A DNA stretch of 64,000 nt, taken from Calycina herbarum (Eukaryota > Ascomycota > Leotiomycetes > Helotiales > Pezizellaceae). The stretch lies in NCBI GenBank assembly GCA_001414485.1, contig LLEY01000013.1, positions 434,001 to 498,000 of the forward strand, in the 5' to 3' direction. Shown one piece after another: positions 1 to 11,231 of the stretch. A program made the translations under genes and the position numbers. How positions within the stretch are numbered: the first letter of the stretch is position 1; each line of letters begins with the position of its first letter. Under the pieces are notes generated by a model that worked only from the letters and a program-made list of their open reading frames with translations, made no database searches and was not told where the DNA came from.

Positions 1-59
1 AAAAACGGCTCGCAGGTACTTGCAAGTGGTTCTAGAACAATAGAGTATTCAAAGAATGG

Positions 60-1500
60 GCTGATTATAGTTCCCAAGATCCATTGCACCAACCCTTAAA
101 TATACATAGCATTCACGGGTGCGGCAAATCAGCGTTTGCTTCCTGGATCGTCACGCACTACCGAGACCCACCTGCATGGTGATTGCACTTTCTACGCCTT
201 TTCCGGAACAGACGGAAATCGAAGAACAGAAATTCTATTTGAGACCTTTTGTGGCTGCATCTTGATCTATCTCCCACGGTTGATGGCTTGCATCCGATGA
301 GAGAGCTGATCGCTAAACCAGAATCATTGAAATCCGAATTCTGGGAAGCATCCGGTACCATGAAAACGTCATAACCAATGATAATAGTCATATGTGGTAT
401 AGGCGAGACTACTGATTCATATAAGATCTTGTTCTAGCGTTTGTCAGCGCTCCTTACAATGCAAACTACATGCTGTGTTATTGTCCGCGGTCGGTCGCAT
501 TCATTGGAAGGATTCGCAAGCAAGTTTTCAATTGAGATGTCGCCTGGTATGGTAAAACGAGATATTGATGCATTCATAGCCTTCGAAGTGAGCTTTTGAT
601 GGAGCCTGAAATCAGACATACTGTTTTGGCGACTTTCCAGGAGAAAGCGGACGGAATGTTTCTTTAGGTGAAACTAATGTTGGAGCACTTAGGACGCTCT
701 GCGAATCAATGCGAAGTCATGAATAGCATTTTAGACTTGCCGGAGGGCCTTGAAAAAGCATATGTTTTGGTACTCTCCCGGATTTTGGACTCATACGACC
801 TCAAATTTATCAAAAAGCTTCTTGAAATTAGCAGTATTGCATGTCGACCTCTAACTACAGAGGAAAGACTTTATACACATGCTCTATCCTTAAACCAGAT
901 GCTGGCTGTGAAACCAGACTCGAAAGATGAATGGAGCAAAGAGTGCTTAGAACTCGTGCTGGCTTGTCGTTTCTGGTGCTTCGAATGAGAAACATATCAC
1001 TTTGGTACATTTTCCGCTTAAAGAATCCCTGACACAATGACTTATGGATTGGCCATCAGTAATGAGTCCAAAGGTGGTTCAATTCCACATCCAAGTTGAG
1101 TTGGCCAACCAACATCTGAGTTCAGGGCTTCTCACTTACTTGAGTTCGCTTGACTATGGATCCACACTTTCGAACGGAAACTCTTTTATGACCCTTTCAA
1201 CCAACATCAATACATATCTCAACCACTCTGGTAGATGGCCCAAACATCTTGTTGAAAAACTCCTGGGATTCCTAGATTGCAAGGAATTTCTCTTTTGGCT
1301 TGACTACATGCAAATGGTCTTTTTCGAATCCACAGGTTGTCTGGAAAATGAATTATATAATCTCAACGAAACGGCACGGTACGCCGAATATGCTTCTACG
1401 GCGGATTCAAGCATATTCCGAGAAAGCTTCAGAACCCGGGAATAAAAGCGCCTAGCTGCCATTGGAGTAGGTTGCTTGGAACCCGAAACACTCACAGGTA
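60..1500 (+). pseudogene. Decayed NACHT-domain (NLR-like) NTPase gene
   Basis: A Walker A P-loop (IHGCGKS) is readable at 111-131 and runs on as FASWIVTHYR. A second frame at about 178-290 carries DGNRRTEILFE, typical of the NACHT segment after the P-loop. From 668 a further frame gives LPEGLEKAYVLVLSRIL and SIACRPLTTEE, which are winged-helix-region motifs of fungal NACHT proteins. From 1044 another frame continues the helical region with HLSSGLLTYLSSL. No single frame joins these pieces. A TAG at 665-667 stands where the family has Trp (FLWVKLMLEHL), which a G-to-A change would produce. Related intact proteins are non-self-recognition or cell-death receptors. No ankyrin or WD repeats can be read downstream. 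The 5' part may continue outside the window. Confidence 0.75.
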
Positions 1501-2267
1501 AGAAACCTATCTTGCTTAACTACTTAGGCAAAGAATGATACTAGTGGGGAAAGGTACTGCGTGTAATATCCGCAACGCGCGCCGGCTAGAATGGTTTTGT
1601 AACTATTACAGTGGTTCTGGGAGGTGCCTCTTTTTCTACCTCCTACGAACGCATCATCTCTGTCATCATGCCAACAATCAATGTTTTTTTATGACACTGG
1701 AAGAATGCGTGAAAAGAAACACGTCAGTATTCAGAGACGTGGCCGTATGAAAATACCAGCTCAAGAGGGCACTCCAAGGTTGAAGGTCTGCTTGAAACAA
1801 GTGCATCTGGAAGGAGGTGCTTTTCAGCTCATTCGGAGGACTTGAAAGTGCTGCAAAAGGAACGACAGGAAAACTATAAATGCTGCACTTGTCCCTCTAA
1901 TGAAGTGATAGAGAGAAATGGCATCGAAGCATTGTTACTGTGAAGCAAAGTCCCGCTGCAAGATAGCCGCAAGGCGCGTCCAACTATTTGGTTAAAGACG
2001 GGTGTATTCTCAGATAATGAGAATTTGAGAAATAGAGTAACCTTGAATTGGAAGCCGAAGTAGAACTTACCTGATTGGTGCAGTATTGGTCAATGATTTG
2101 TGTGATGAATAGGTAGATCTACCAGAGATCAACATTCGACTACCGCTCGTGAAACCTTTTCAAGTCTCCCTGACGCTTTCACTCTTTGAAAAGTTGGTAC
2201 GAGTAGAATAAGATGTTTGGTATCCAACCTGAAGTATGTCATCTAAATTGGGTGATATTTGAAAGTA
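1501..2267. other. Intergenic, no gene recognised
   Basis: Only short overlapping frames without recognisable domains occur here. It may contain eroded 3' sequence of the NACHT pseudogene. Confidence 0.5.
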
Positions 2268-2482
2268 CCGTCAAGACTCGATTCGGAGGTTTGAATTCGC
2301 AAGCGTGGTAGGGGGGTACGTAGGCGTGCAATGACCAATTTGAGGCCCCGACACGGTGCTGAGCCTCTGAAAAATACACCTCTTCCCCAATCTAGTCGCA
2401 TTTGAGCTGTCCCACCCTCGAAAAGGAGAATACAGAAAGGACGCTAGTTGCTAGTTTAAACCTCCGAGTCGAGTTTTGACGG
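2268..2482. mobile_element. 215-bp MITE, Tc1/mariner-like, TA target site
   Basis: Terminal inverted repeats of about 28 bp begin CCGTCAA(G/A)ACTCGA(T/C)TCGGAGG. The two ends differ only by transitions. The element is bounded by TA on both sides (2266-2267 and 2483-2484), the target duplication of Tc1/mariner/Fot1/pogo transposons. The 215-bp length leaves no room for a transposase, so this is a non-autonomous MITE. The assignment rests on ends and target site only. Confidence 0.75.
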
Positions 2483-3436
2483 TACGGAAACTTGGACTCA
2501 AATTGCAATTAGCAACTTACAAAGAGTGGTACCAACTATGGAATGCCATTCATGATGCATCCTGATTTGGATTATTCAAAACTCCAGCAGAACTCTTTTT
2601 GAATCACCACCAGTTCTCATCTATAACCGAAATAATGAAAAATACTAGGCTTTGTAAGGGTCGTGTTCGACTCAGCGGTGAAAATTTCAAATCCGAAGGG
2701 TCGAAAAATACGAGCCAGAATTGAAGCTCCCTCCCGAAACGATCTCGCTTGTGCGGAATAAAAGCTCACGTTGACTAGGTTGATTACAAATGGACCGAGT
2801 CCCACTTAACACCGACATCCTTTTGTAAGTCTTGGGTTTCAAACGGAGATGTTCCGTTTGGGTAAGGACTTCGTTCAATGTCAATTAAATCCGTTGATTC
2901 ACCTCTTAGAAAATCGGCGTTAAAGAAGGACGTCACTGATCATTTCTCGTTATGACTGAACAATAATAGGCTACTGCAATAGGGTTTGTCTCCAACAGTC
3001 TTTTATTTTGCCATGCAGATCTACTTTTCTTGTGGTCATTGCGCTGGAATGAACGTCAGGCCGGGGTACTGTAAGCCAAAAACGGATCTTTTGTGGGGCA
3101 TATATGCTGACATACATCTAGCACAGGGAGTATCAGAGGTCTATACTATTTTCCTTTTACGCACTGGCGTGATGCGGAAGGATGACAACTTAGCGGGGCG
3201 TGGAAAATGTACCTTGGCGATCAACCACATTTGATTTGTTTCCCCAAACGACAACCATGCTGTAGTGTGCATGTGTGAGGCACAACTTGCATTATTAAAG
3301 GGTTATGTAGATTTCATGTCAGCCTCTTCCACCAAAATGGCAACTCCGGTACACACATTTTTTGTGCCTCAACGACTTACCAATTTTATAGTTGCCGGCT
3401 GAGTGCAAAGTATAATGAACGATGATGGAAAGTGAA
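2483..3436. other. Intergenic, no gene recognised
   Basis: No open frame here has a recognisable domain. It ends in the promoter of the beta-propeller gene. Confidence 0.5.
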
Positions 3437-3445
3437 GTATAAAAG
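3437..3445 (+). promoter_or_regulatory. TATA box of the secreted beta-propeller gene
   Basis: GTATAAAAG lies 135-143 bp upstream of the ATG at 3580. A CT-rich stretch follows it, as expected for a fungal core promoter and short leader. Confidence 0.55.
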
Positions 3446-3579
3446 CAAGAGCCTCCCCGTTCAAGTAAAACTCTCTCATCATCACCATCATCCTCTTCAA
3501 ACTGGTTCATCTTTTCAATCACCTCCGCTTTTCTAGCCACGCCAGCCAGAGGTCAAACTCAAGAATCTGTACTTTCAAG

Positions 3580-4623
3580 ATGCTTTATCAATCGACCATT
3601 CTTGCAGGTGTTCTTGCGATCACTCAAGTCACCAATGCTCTCACACTACCAACACGCCAGCAACCCGCAGTCCGAGTAATCCATCAATTTCCCAATCTCA
3701 CTGTGGCCGAAAACATCGCCGTTCGACCCAATGGAAACCTCATTGTTGACATCCTCACTGCGGCAGAAATGTACCAAATCGACCCTCAAAACCCAGAAAA
3801 AGCCACACTGGTTGCCCAATTTCCCGGTTCAGCAAGCGTGCTTGGAATAGCAGAAATAGAACCTGATGTATTCGCTGTATCTGTCGGAAACTTTTCTCAG
3901 GTCCCTGCACCCCCGCACTCAATTCCAGGAACATTTTCTCTTTGGAAGGTTGACTTCCGATCTCTCGTGTGTTCCGAGAATGGCAATGTGATCAAAAAAG
4001 CCACCACCACGAAGATCACGGCTATTCCGGAAGCCTCCCTCGCTAATGGTGTAACCGCTCTAGGGGGACCATATGTTCTCATTGCAGATTCCGCCCTCGG
4101 GCTTGTATGGAGAGTAAATACATGGACTGGGGAATACAAAACCATCATCGAAGATCCGCTCCTGTTACCAGAAGCCGGCAACTCATTCGTGATCGGAATC
4201 AATGGACTCCACGTTTTCAAAGAGTTCCTCTACTTCTCCAACTCACTCTTGAATGGAGGTTTTATTGCAAAGATCCCAATCAACCTACACGGTCCCAATG
4301 CTGGAGCTGCGACAGGAGAAGTTGAAATAGTCGCAAAGAATGGTGCGAATGACGACTTTACTTTGGATAAGAACGGTGTCATTTACGCGGCAAGCGATTT
4401 CACCAACGAATTGCAGCGTATTGACTTGAACGGAACCGTGACCACGATTGCTGGAGGTCCAACTGAAAAGATTCTGGAAAGTGATACTTCTGTGGCTTTT
4501 GGCAGAGGAAAGACTGATAAGGGTGTCTTGTACGTGACCACTGGGGGTGGATTCGCTGGAACAATTCCTGGAACTTATCGTGAGGGTGCTAAGGTTGTGG
4601 CTGTTGATCTCAAAGCACTTTAA
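3580..4623 (+). CDS. Secreted SMP-30/gluconolactonase-like six-bladed beta-propeller protein
   Basis: A single intron-less frame of 347 residues starts at the ATG at 3580. Residues 1-20 (MLYQSTILAGVLAITQVTNA) are a clear signal peptide. The rest shows repeated propeller-blade patterns such as ENIAVRPNGNLIV, LGIAEIEPDVFAV, NGVTALGGPYVLIADS and FTLDKNGVIYAAS. These match the SMP-30/gluconolactonase/LRE-like superfamily, whose characterised members hydrolyse lactones. Length and domain layout are ordinary for fungal secreted members, many of which have no known substrate. Several N-x-S/T sites suggest N-glycosylation. A TATA box lies about 140 bp upstream. The fold is well supported, but the substrate cannot be read from the sequence. 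Confidence 0.88.
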   Translation: MLYQSTILAGVLAITQVTNALTLPTRQQPAVRVIHQFPNLTVAENIAVRPNGNLIVDILTAAEMYQIDPQNPEKATLVAQFPGSASVLGIAEIEPDVFAVSVGNFSQVPAPPHSIPGTFSLWKVDFRSLVCSENGNVIKKATTTKITAIPEASLANGVTALGGPYVLIADSALGLVWRVNTWTGEYKTIIEDPLLLPEAGNSFVIGINGLHVFKEFLYFSNSLLNGGFIAKIPINLHGPNAGAATGEVEIVAKNGANDDFTLDKNGVIYAASDFTNELQRIDLNGTVTTIAGGPTEKILESDTSVAFGRGKTDKGVLYVTTGGGFAGTIPGTYREGAKVVAVDLKAL

Positions 4624-6540
4624 AGTGTAGATTTCAACCTTTGTATACAAACCCAATTTGGATACTGTAGATGGAACGTTGAAGAGTTTCGAGAGAGCGT
4701 TCCTTCTAGAAAATACAACTTCCCAAAGTAGATTGCAGCTGTTATCTTTGAATGAATATGAATTCACAAACTAACAAGGGAGTCATGTGCCCTGTAATTT
4801 AGACGTCCTGAACTTAACGTTATCTTAAAGCCATGCTCCGCCACTCGAACAATGAAAACAAAACCTGTCATATCATGTAATTTTCGTTCTCAAGCATCCA
4901 ACCCCTCAACCGGGTCGACGACATCGGATCCGCTGGTGCCATCGTAGCACCACCCATTTTCTCCGTCTCGATGGATTGAAACGATACTGAGTGCTATGAG
5001 TGGCTGTAAATGTTTAAGATGGTATACAATATTTGTTCGGTGCGCAAAAGGACAGCCCAGGTGGGCGGCGGAGGATACAGTGCGGTGAACTTGTACTCAA
5101 AAGTGTACTGCTATCAGAAAGTCACAAAGTTGCATGCAAAACTCTTTTCGAGATATCGTCACGTGTTAAAGAGCAAATACCTGTTTTGCGACGAGGCAAG
5201 TTCGATAAATCAGCGGTAGAAAATTATTAGAGAAGCTTCCGGGTAACAAACCATTTTCAAGGAGGTTGGGATATTTTCAAATCTCCTCCGATCACCGGCC
5301 TCATATTTCAGGAGGTTGGGAGAGTTGATATCCCCACTCTATTTTTGTCTAACTGTTATGGAGTAAGCTGTTTCTTTATCGGGTAAACTGTTATCCGTCG
5401 AGTAAGCCACTATTAACCTGTGGTAGGCTGCTAGAATATATCGGTCCCTCACGTGTCGTTTACCCCTCTTTTCCCCTTTTTGGAATGGGGTGCATATTTT
5501 GTTACATGTCGTTTTTGGTTGACTAGAGCGTAGAGACTCGGGGATGAAAATGGGGGGGATGGTGGTGAGTGCACCGTGGGTGAGTGAGTGAAACGATACT
5601 TTGATAATGTTATTCTGCAACATTACGACCTACCTCACTGAACAGTGATGCGGCCCAGGTTGCATAACCTTACTAGACAGAGCTATGCATTGAGGGCGTG
5701 TATCAAGTATATGAAATGCGGAAAAACTACTTTTCAGAGCAACGCCATCCTCACATGGTTGCTTTAAAAGCCGTTGAATTAAGCATAAGTCATCCACTTG
5801 CGGAAGTCAGCACTTCCGTACGTACAGAAATAAAAACCTGGGAAATAAACTTAATTTCCAGAACGTTGGGTTTAACCTTGGCATCACGGGCTGTGGGAGG
5901 AGTTCCTTGGGCGTGGTGGGCGTATAGGCGCAGCTTGCTCCCTGAGCCACAAAATATCCTAAAGCGTCACCGACAATCCCCATTCCACAGACTTGGTCCA
6001 TAACCTAAATATCGTGGGATTAATTAGTGCAAAAACTCAAAAACATCTGAAACAACCAAAATATTATCACTTCGTGTTGTGGTTCGCTCGTTCGTAATTG
6101 GATTCCCGGTTATGTAAGTCCACGCCGCACCCAGCCTTACATTAACCGCGCCCTAAAGATTTTGCTTATGGGGCTGGAAGGATCTGCGGTCAGACCAAAT
6201 ATTTTGCGATTACGCTCTACAACTCTTGACTGGACTGTGGCAAGCTCGCTTATTTAGGCCACATTCATTTGTCCCTGTTCTTGGGATCGTGGGAATGTAC
6301 GATGCTCCACTGCTGTGTTTTCTTCGTGTAAGCCGATATCTTGAGAAGGTCCAAGTGCTAGAGTTATAATTTTGAAAAATGGTATAAGTATATGGTATAG
6401 AACTTTGGATTTGTCGGCCATCTCCTTTGGTTTTATCTCATTAGCATTTCATTTTCTCCTTTTAGAAAATTATATCTTTCCTTGTTTCTTTTAAAGTCAT
6501 AATTATCATATACACCAAGCAACGTATACCTTTTTTCAAA
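4624..6540. other. Intergenic with short repeat clusters
   Basis: No gene was recognised. There are two copies of AGGAGGTTGGGA (about 5261 and 5311) with an opposed CTCCTCC between them. A small GAGTAAGC/GTAAAC cluster lies at about 5355-5435. A TATA-rich stretch at about 6380-6400 probably serves the gene at 6541. Confidence 0.5.
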
Positions 6541-7266
6541 ATGTTTACCTCCACCATCATCGCCGCATCGCTTCTCGCCATCGCCTCTGCTTCACCCGCC
6601 GGCAACTATTACACACCTGCTTCTTCACCTGCACCCACCACCTCTTCTGCTGCACTATCAGCGCCTACTCTCGACCCCGTAGTCCTTAATCACGAAGTTC
6701 AGCCCGTCCAAGCCATACCTGGCCTCACCAAAGCGGAACAGTCAAAGACGGACAAAGAAAATGATCCTCACTGGATACAACTGACCTACAATGGCGGACC
6801 TTATTTGGAAGTATATGTCAACAAACTCACTTATGTAAGTTCCACTTCTGATAAACCCCCTCCTTCTTGGCATCCTTTTCAGTGTTATTACATAGATTCC
6901 TTTCGAGAACATCATGCTAATATCCTTTAGATCAGCGGAAATGCCAGTGTAAATAATGCAGTTAACATCTGGAGTATCAATATCGCGGGTGGAACTGGCA
7001 ATTACGACGGTACCCAGGTTCATGAGTGCAAGGCTTTCTTGGACAACAATGGAGTGGCTCCCTATGGGCAAGCATTCGGTGCTAGCGACAACTCCTACTT
7101 GCTAGGGGGTGGCCACAAAAATGAACAAGGTCAACGTGTGGAGGGCCCAGGAATTGCGCTAAGAACCGTTTTGTGTTATGCCAAAGGAGCTGTCGCCGTG
7201 CCAGCAAATTCAACAACCGGTCCAACCGGCGGCCAAAACTCAACTAGCACATGTGACGATGCTTGA
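6541..7266 (+). CDS. Small secreted protein of unknown function (209 aa)
   Basis: Two exons, 6541-6834 and 6931-7266, are separated by a 96-bp phase-0 intron (GTAAGT..TTTAG, branch site TGCTAATA). The joined frame gives 209 residues. Residues 1-18 (MFTSTIIAASLLAIASAS) form a signal peptide. A Pro/Ser/Thr-rich linker follows, then a compact C-terminal domain of about 140 residues with PHWIQLTYNGGPYLEVYVN and GGTGNYDGTQVHECKAFLD. The C-terminal domain has three cysteines, the last in a STCDDA tail. I recognise no family. Size, secretion signal and lack of a known domain fit a secreted effector or cell-surface protein, but that is inference. Confidence 0.75.
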
Positions 7267-7595
7267 GATTGATGTATGGGAGAGAGTAGAGCATGAGATG
7301 GAGTTTGAGAGATAAATATGGGGTTTCTCTGGTCGTATTTTTTGTATTACAGGGGAAAGACTTTCCCTAGCCACTCGTTTAGTATATAGCATAGAACAAT
7401 GTAATACAAAAAGATTTGGTATGGAGAATTGATCGTGAAGCTCATTGATTCTCATGCGATAGCAATCGTAATTAATTAAATGGAATAATTAGTCGATATA
7501 GATTCGAGATGTTATTGAATAATTAATCACTTAATATTGAGTTTCACAGACCAACCGTTATGACAATGACTTCGATGTCACGGCCACAAGTTGTA
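7267..7595. other. 3' flank of the small secreted protein gene
   Basis: AT-rich, with no gene seen. It ends at the TA that flanks the 513-bp MITE. Confidence 0.5.
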
Positions 7596-8108
7596 CAGTG
7601 AGTTGCGAGTTAAGCTTGAATTTGCTTACTTTTTTTGTAATCCGAGCTTTTTTTTTATTAAGGCTTCCTCCCTCTTTTCTTTAGAAGACAGAAAATAAAA
7701 GTACTCTAAAAGAGACAAGGCCTAGCTAGAAAGAAGCGCTATATCTAATTATCTCTCTTCTATATAATTTATTAATTTAAAGTAAGTATAACAAAAGTAA
7801 ACTAAAAGATAAATAATTCTTAAAATAACCCCTTTTCATGAAAAAAATTTCACTACCCCTGTAAGGTCGACAGGCCATGCCAAGACCCTATAAAAATCAA
7901 GACAGATATAAAATTGTCTGTTTTTGTCCTATAAAGTTTATAGAGTACAAGGGGAGATATAAGCCTCTTCTTTCCTGTTCTTATAAATAGTATATCATAT
8001 ATTGTTGTTAATTAATAGGTAAAAGAGTGCCTAAAAAGGGGGAAAATCTCAAAAAGCTCGGTTTACAAAACAAAGTGGGCAAATTCAAGCTTAACTCGCA
8101 ACTCACTG
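7596..8108. mobile_element. 513-bp pogo/Fot1-like MITE with about 60-bp terminal inverted repeats
   Basis: The left end starts CAGTGAGTTGCGAGTTAAGC and continues into AATTTGC. The right end is its reverse complement, ending at 8108, and the match runs about 60 bp with a few differences. TA flanks both sides (7594-7595 and 8109-8110). CAGT termini and a TA target are typical of pogo/Fot1-class elements. The interior is very AT-rich and has no transposase frame. The family assignment is inferred from ends and target site. Confidence 0.8.
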
Positions 8109-8498
8109 TACCAGTCATAAAAGCGGTGCTCGTGAAGCAAAGTTCTTCGCATCTTTTTCTGAAGAGGATAAATGAATACAATATACTAAGTAGAAGATGT
8201 TGTTGTTATGAATGACTTAATATTTAGCCTCCATTTCCCCCCGTTTCGGTAAGTGTGTGAGAAGATAGTAATATGGTATATTGTACTCATCCAAGATATC
8301 TGTACGATTTTCTTATCGACCCATTCTTACTGATGTAGTTCCGAGGAGCAGGAATCAACGAATCATGCGTTCACGCTTGCCGCCTTACTGCCCATTTCAG
8401 GCTGTTTGCTTATTCCAACAAGCCACCAACTCCATCACCACCGATCATCAAAAGACTTTCAGGATCGAGTCACAAACAACAATGGTTTCTACAAGAAA

Positions 8499-9150
8499 AT
8501 GTCACAAGAGTCGACAGTTCCAATTCTATACTTGGCTTTCTGCGGGAATTTCACAGGCATAGCCGATAACCGGTTATGGGATTTCTACTTCGTAGAGCAA
8601 GCCCCGGCATCCATTTGCCAACCACACACCATCACCGAAGAGCATAAATACGCCGATCCAGATCCCATTGCCACTAAGGTCTTTATAAAGTCACTTATTG
8701 ATCGCCATAATGAGAAAATTCTATATGATCGAACTTGGCAATGTGTTAAATGCAACAAGCCCGCGGAAGAGCTCCTTCACGCTACCCTATCGTTCCTCTC
8801 CCCAAATGCCGAGGTCACCGCGCCAAACTTCGTACCTAAGATAATAGACTACGTTCTACCGATCTGTGAACTTGGAGGAGCCTGTTGCAGCCACGCAGAA
8901 AAGTGTGTAAAGGAATTTGCGAAGGTTCCGATGCGTTCTCACTTGGATGTTTCGAAGTCGTGTGAAAATGCTGCAAGAGGTCCGAGGTCAAATTGTGCGG
9001 TGGATGCAGGGTGGCTGCGTATGTCGAAGTCACTACTCGAATTTTGAATAAAAACTGACAAATCTCTTAAGTTATTGTTCCCAGGAATGCCAGGCTCAGT
9101 GTTGGCCTTCCCACAAGAAGAGATGCGAACGCGTGACAAGGGGCTAGGCT
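8499..9150 (+). pseudogene. MYND zinc-finger protein gene with single-base losses inside the finger
   Basis: An open frame from the ATG at 8499 (MSQESTVPILYLAFCGNFTG) runs about 150 residues to a C-terminal MYND finger. The finger is spread over more than one frame. SCEN is in frame 1, while EVKLCGGCRVAAY is in another frame. ECQAQCWPSHKKRCERV with stop TAG at about 9146-9148 lies beyond an apparent intron ending in CCCAG near 9085. The two breaks fall next to zinc-ligand Cys codons near 8968 and 9024, and each is explained by loss of one T. MYND fingers bind two zincs and mediate protein contacts. Either the gene is a recent pseudogene or the assembly has two base errors. The conceptual translation otherwise ends at the in-frame TGA near 9045. 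Confidence 0.65.
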
Positions 9151-9169
9151 TTGCAGTGTTTGCAATTTA

Positions 9170-9602
9170 TTTCAAATGTTCTGTGAGTCGAAGTAGCAAC
9201 CCAAGTACCTATGAACTTGAACTGAAGAGACATAAGGTAGCGAAAAAAAAGTAAAAGAAGCGAAAAATAAACATCAACAGCAGATATCCGTTGGTTGTCA
9301 CCTCCCCCCCTGACTATGGCAGAGCGGACAGGATTCTTAGTCTATGGTCGGGTGTGCTCAGCCTTTCACTCCCTTGTATCATGACGAGAATTCTTGGAAC
9401 CTGGGTGAGGTTGGATGCACAAATTCTGGGAGGGATTTCTGTATTTTTTGTACTGTCTTATCAACTCTGAAGGAACAATCTTGGTACTTCTCTTAGAAGA
9501 CGGCGAGAGATGAGAAAATGAAAAAAATCTTGTGGCAGTCTTGGTTAATAAATCGGGAATCAAGTTGATTGAATTATTTAGTCGCGCCAGTGGTACTGAA
9601 GT
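9170..9602. other. Intergenic, no gene recognised
   Basis: No supported gene. It lies at the 3' end of the esterase gene on the minus strand. Confidence 0.5.
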
Positions 9603-11231
9603 CTACTTCCGGTCTCCACTCCATCTCGCTCTCAATTCCCTCTCAGCCTCTACCCTCCAGCGCTTCTGCTCTTTCATTGCCGTCTCCACAAAGTAATCAT
9701 CCAACTCAGCCCTACCACCCCTCACCCCTTTAACCTCTAATCCCAGCCTCTCAACATCTACTTCTGCAACCCCTCCGTCCTTGCTTATCCAAACAGCCCA
9801 ATCTTTCTTCACTTCGTCATTTCCAACAACAAGAGCACAAAACTCCCCCCATCCCTTCATTGCTCTTCTTCCCATCCAGTTCCAAGGGACCATTCCAAAA
9901 CAATGTGGCATTCCCACAAACCCTTCAAATACGACTTCGCAACCCGCTTCGTAGAATCTTCTCGCAAATACTTCTGCTTCATCTTGCATTCCTTCCCACC
10001 CCACGCATATGTAAAGTGGTGGTGCGCCGGCCCAGAGATGTGGTTTAGCAGCTAGTGGAGACACAAGGGGATGCGAGACCATAGTAGCCTCGCAGTAGGT
10101 CTCAACTCTGGGTGGTCTCGTCGGCCAGATGGAATCCGCTGGAAAATTAGGTGTCATTGCAGAGGGAGTTGGGATTGCAATTATGTCGTATTTCGCGTTA
10201 CGTGTTACTGAAGGTAGAGAGCGTGTGATATCTAGCCAAGGGGACGTGAGAGCTAAGCCAGCGATTGGTTGTGTTGGGGGTATTGCAATATCTCTATTAG
10301 CGATACGCAGATGCGTTATGCCAATACGTGGAAGTGTCAGGAGTAGGAGGAGAAGAGAAGCTCCAATCCCGGCACCAGAAGAATCTCCAGCAACGACAAT
10401 TTGGGAGGGTGGAACCGGTGCATGAAAAGCACCTGGGGGAGGTGAGATGAGATAGAGGTAGCACATCAATGCGTCTAGAAGTGCAGCTGGGAATGCGTCT
10501 TGTGGCGAGAGACGGTACCGGATCGTGAAGCATCTACCACCTGACACCTTTGCCAAGTCAGAGGTTGTCCATCTGTGAGTAACTGGATCCATTAGACTGC
10601 CACGAACATCAGTAAAGAAGTTTCCAAAATCTCCCGCGACTTCCAATATACACAGATGACTGGCTCATACATACCACATTGCACCCCCGTGAATATACAA
10701 CATTGTTGGCGCATTATTCTTGTTTCCCACCTCCTCCATCATCGCCTCATATTGTTCTCTTTCCGAAAAACTCGGTTTTCGAGCAGTATGCCATACTCCA
10801 GCCCGGTAACCAACCCACTCAGCTTCTACATCCACAACCTCGGGTATTGTGTAGGTACCAGCTTCACTCTCATTCATATCATCTAACTCCTTAATCGCTA
10901 ACCGCAAAGCATCTCTCACCCCAACCACATACTCTCTCCCATCAACAAGAGAAGTTACATCCTTGAAACTAGGCACGCAACATCTTGCAACCCACATACG
11001 ACCCCAGACCCCATAGTCGTAATTCAACTGAAGTTGCGATTTCAAGAGTGAAGCTGGAGTCCCTAAAATCGGCCTTGCAAGAATCGTGATGATCTCTGTG
11101 ATAGTGTCTTGAACATCCGCGTTGGGTGAAATACCGAATAATGATAGGAATGCAGTTTTGACGGCTAAAGGGATTACTGGCAGCGTATTCCTGAGGATGC
11201 CGTAGACGCTAATGTCCATGATTACTTGCAA
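9603..11231 (-). CDS. Alpha/beta hydrolase, hormone-sensitive-lipase-type esterase
   Basis: Two exons on the minus strand, 11231-10675 and 10596-9603, flank a 78-bp intron (donor GTATGT, acceptor GGCAG). Joining them turns the oxyanion motif YIHGGAM directly into LMDPVTHRWTT, as expected for the family. The protein is about 516 residues. The nucleophile elbow is GDSSGAG, the acidic region DEAEVFARRF, and the catalytic His lies in GMPHCFG. HGG plus GDSxG is the signature of the HSL (bacterial type IV) esterase family, which hydrolyses short acyl esters. The start could also be the Met at 11219. The gene shares a roughly 500-bp divergent promoter with the gene at 11734. The natural substrate is unknown. 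Confidence 0.88.
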
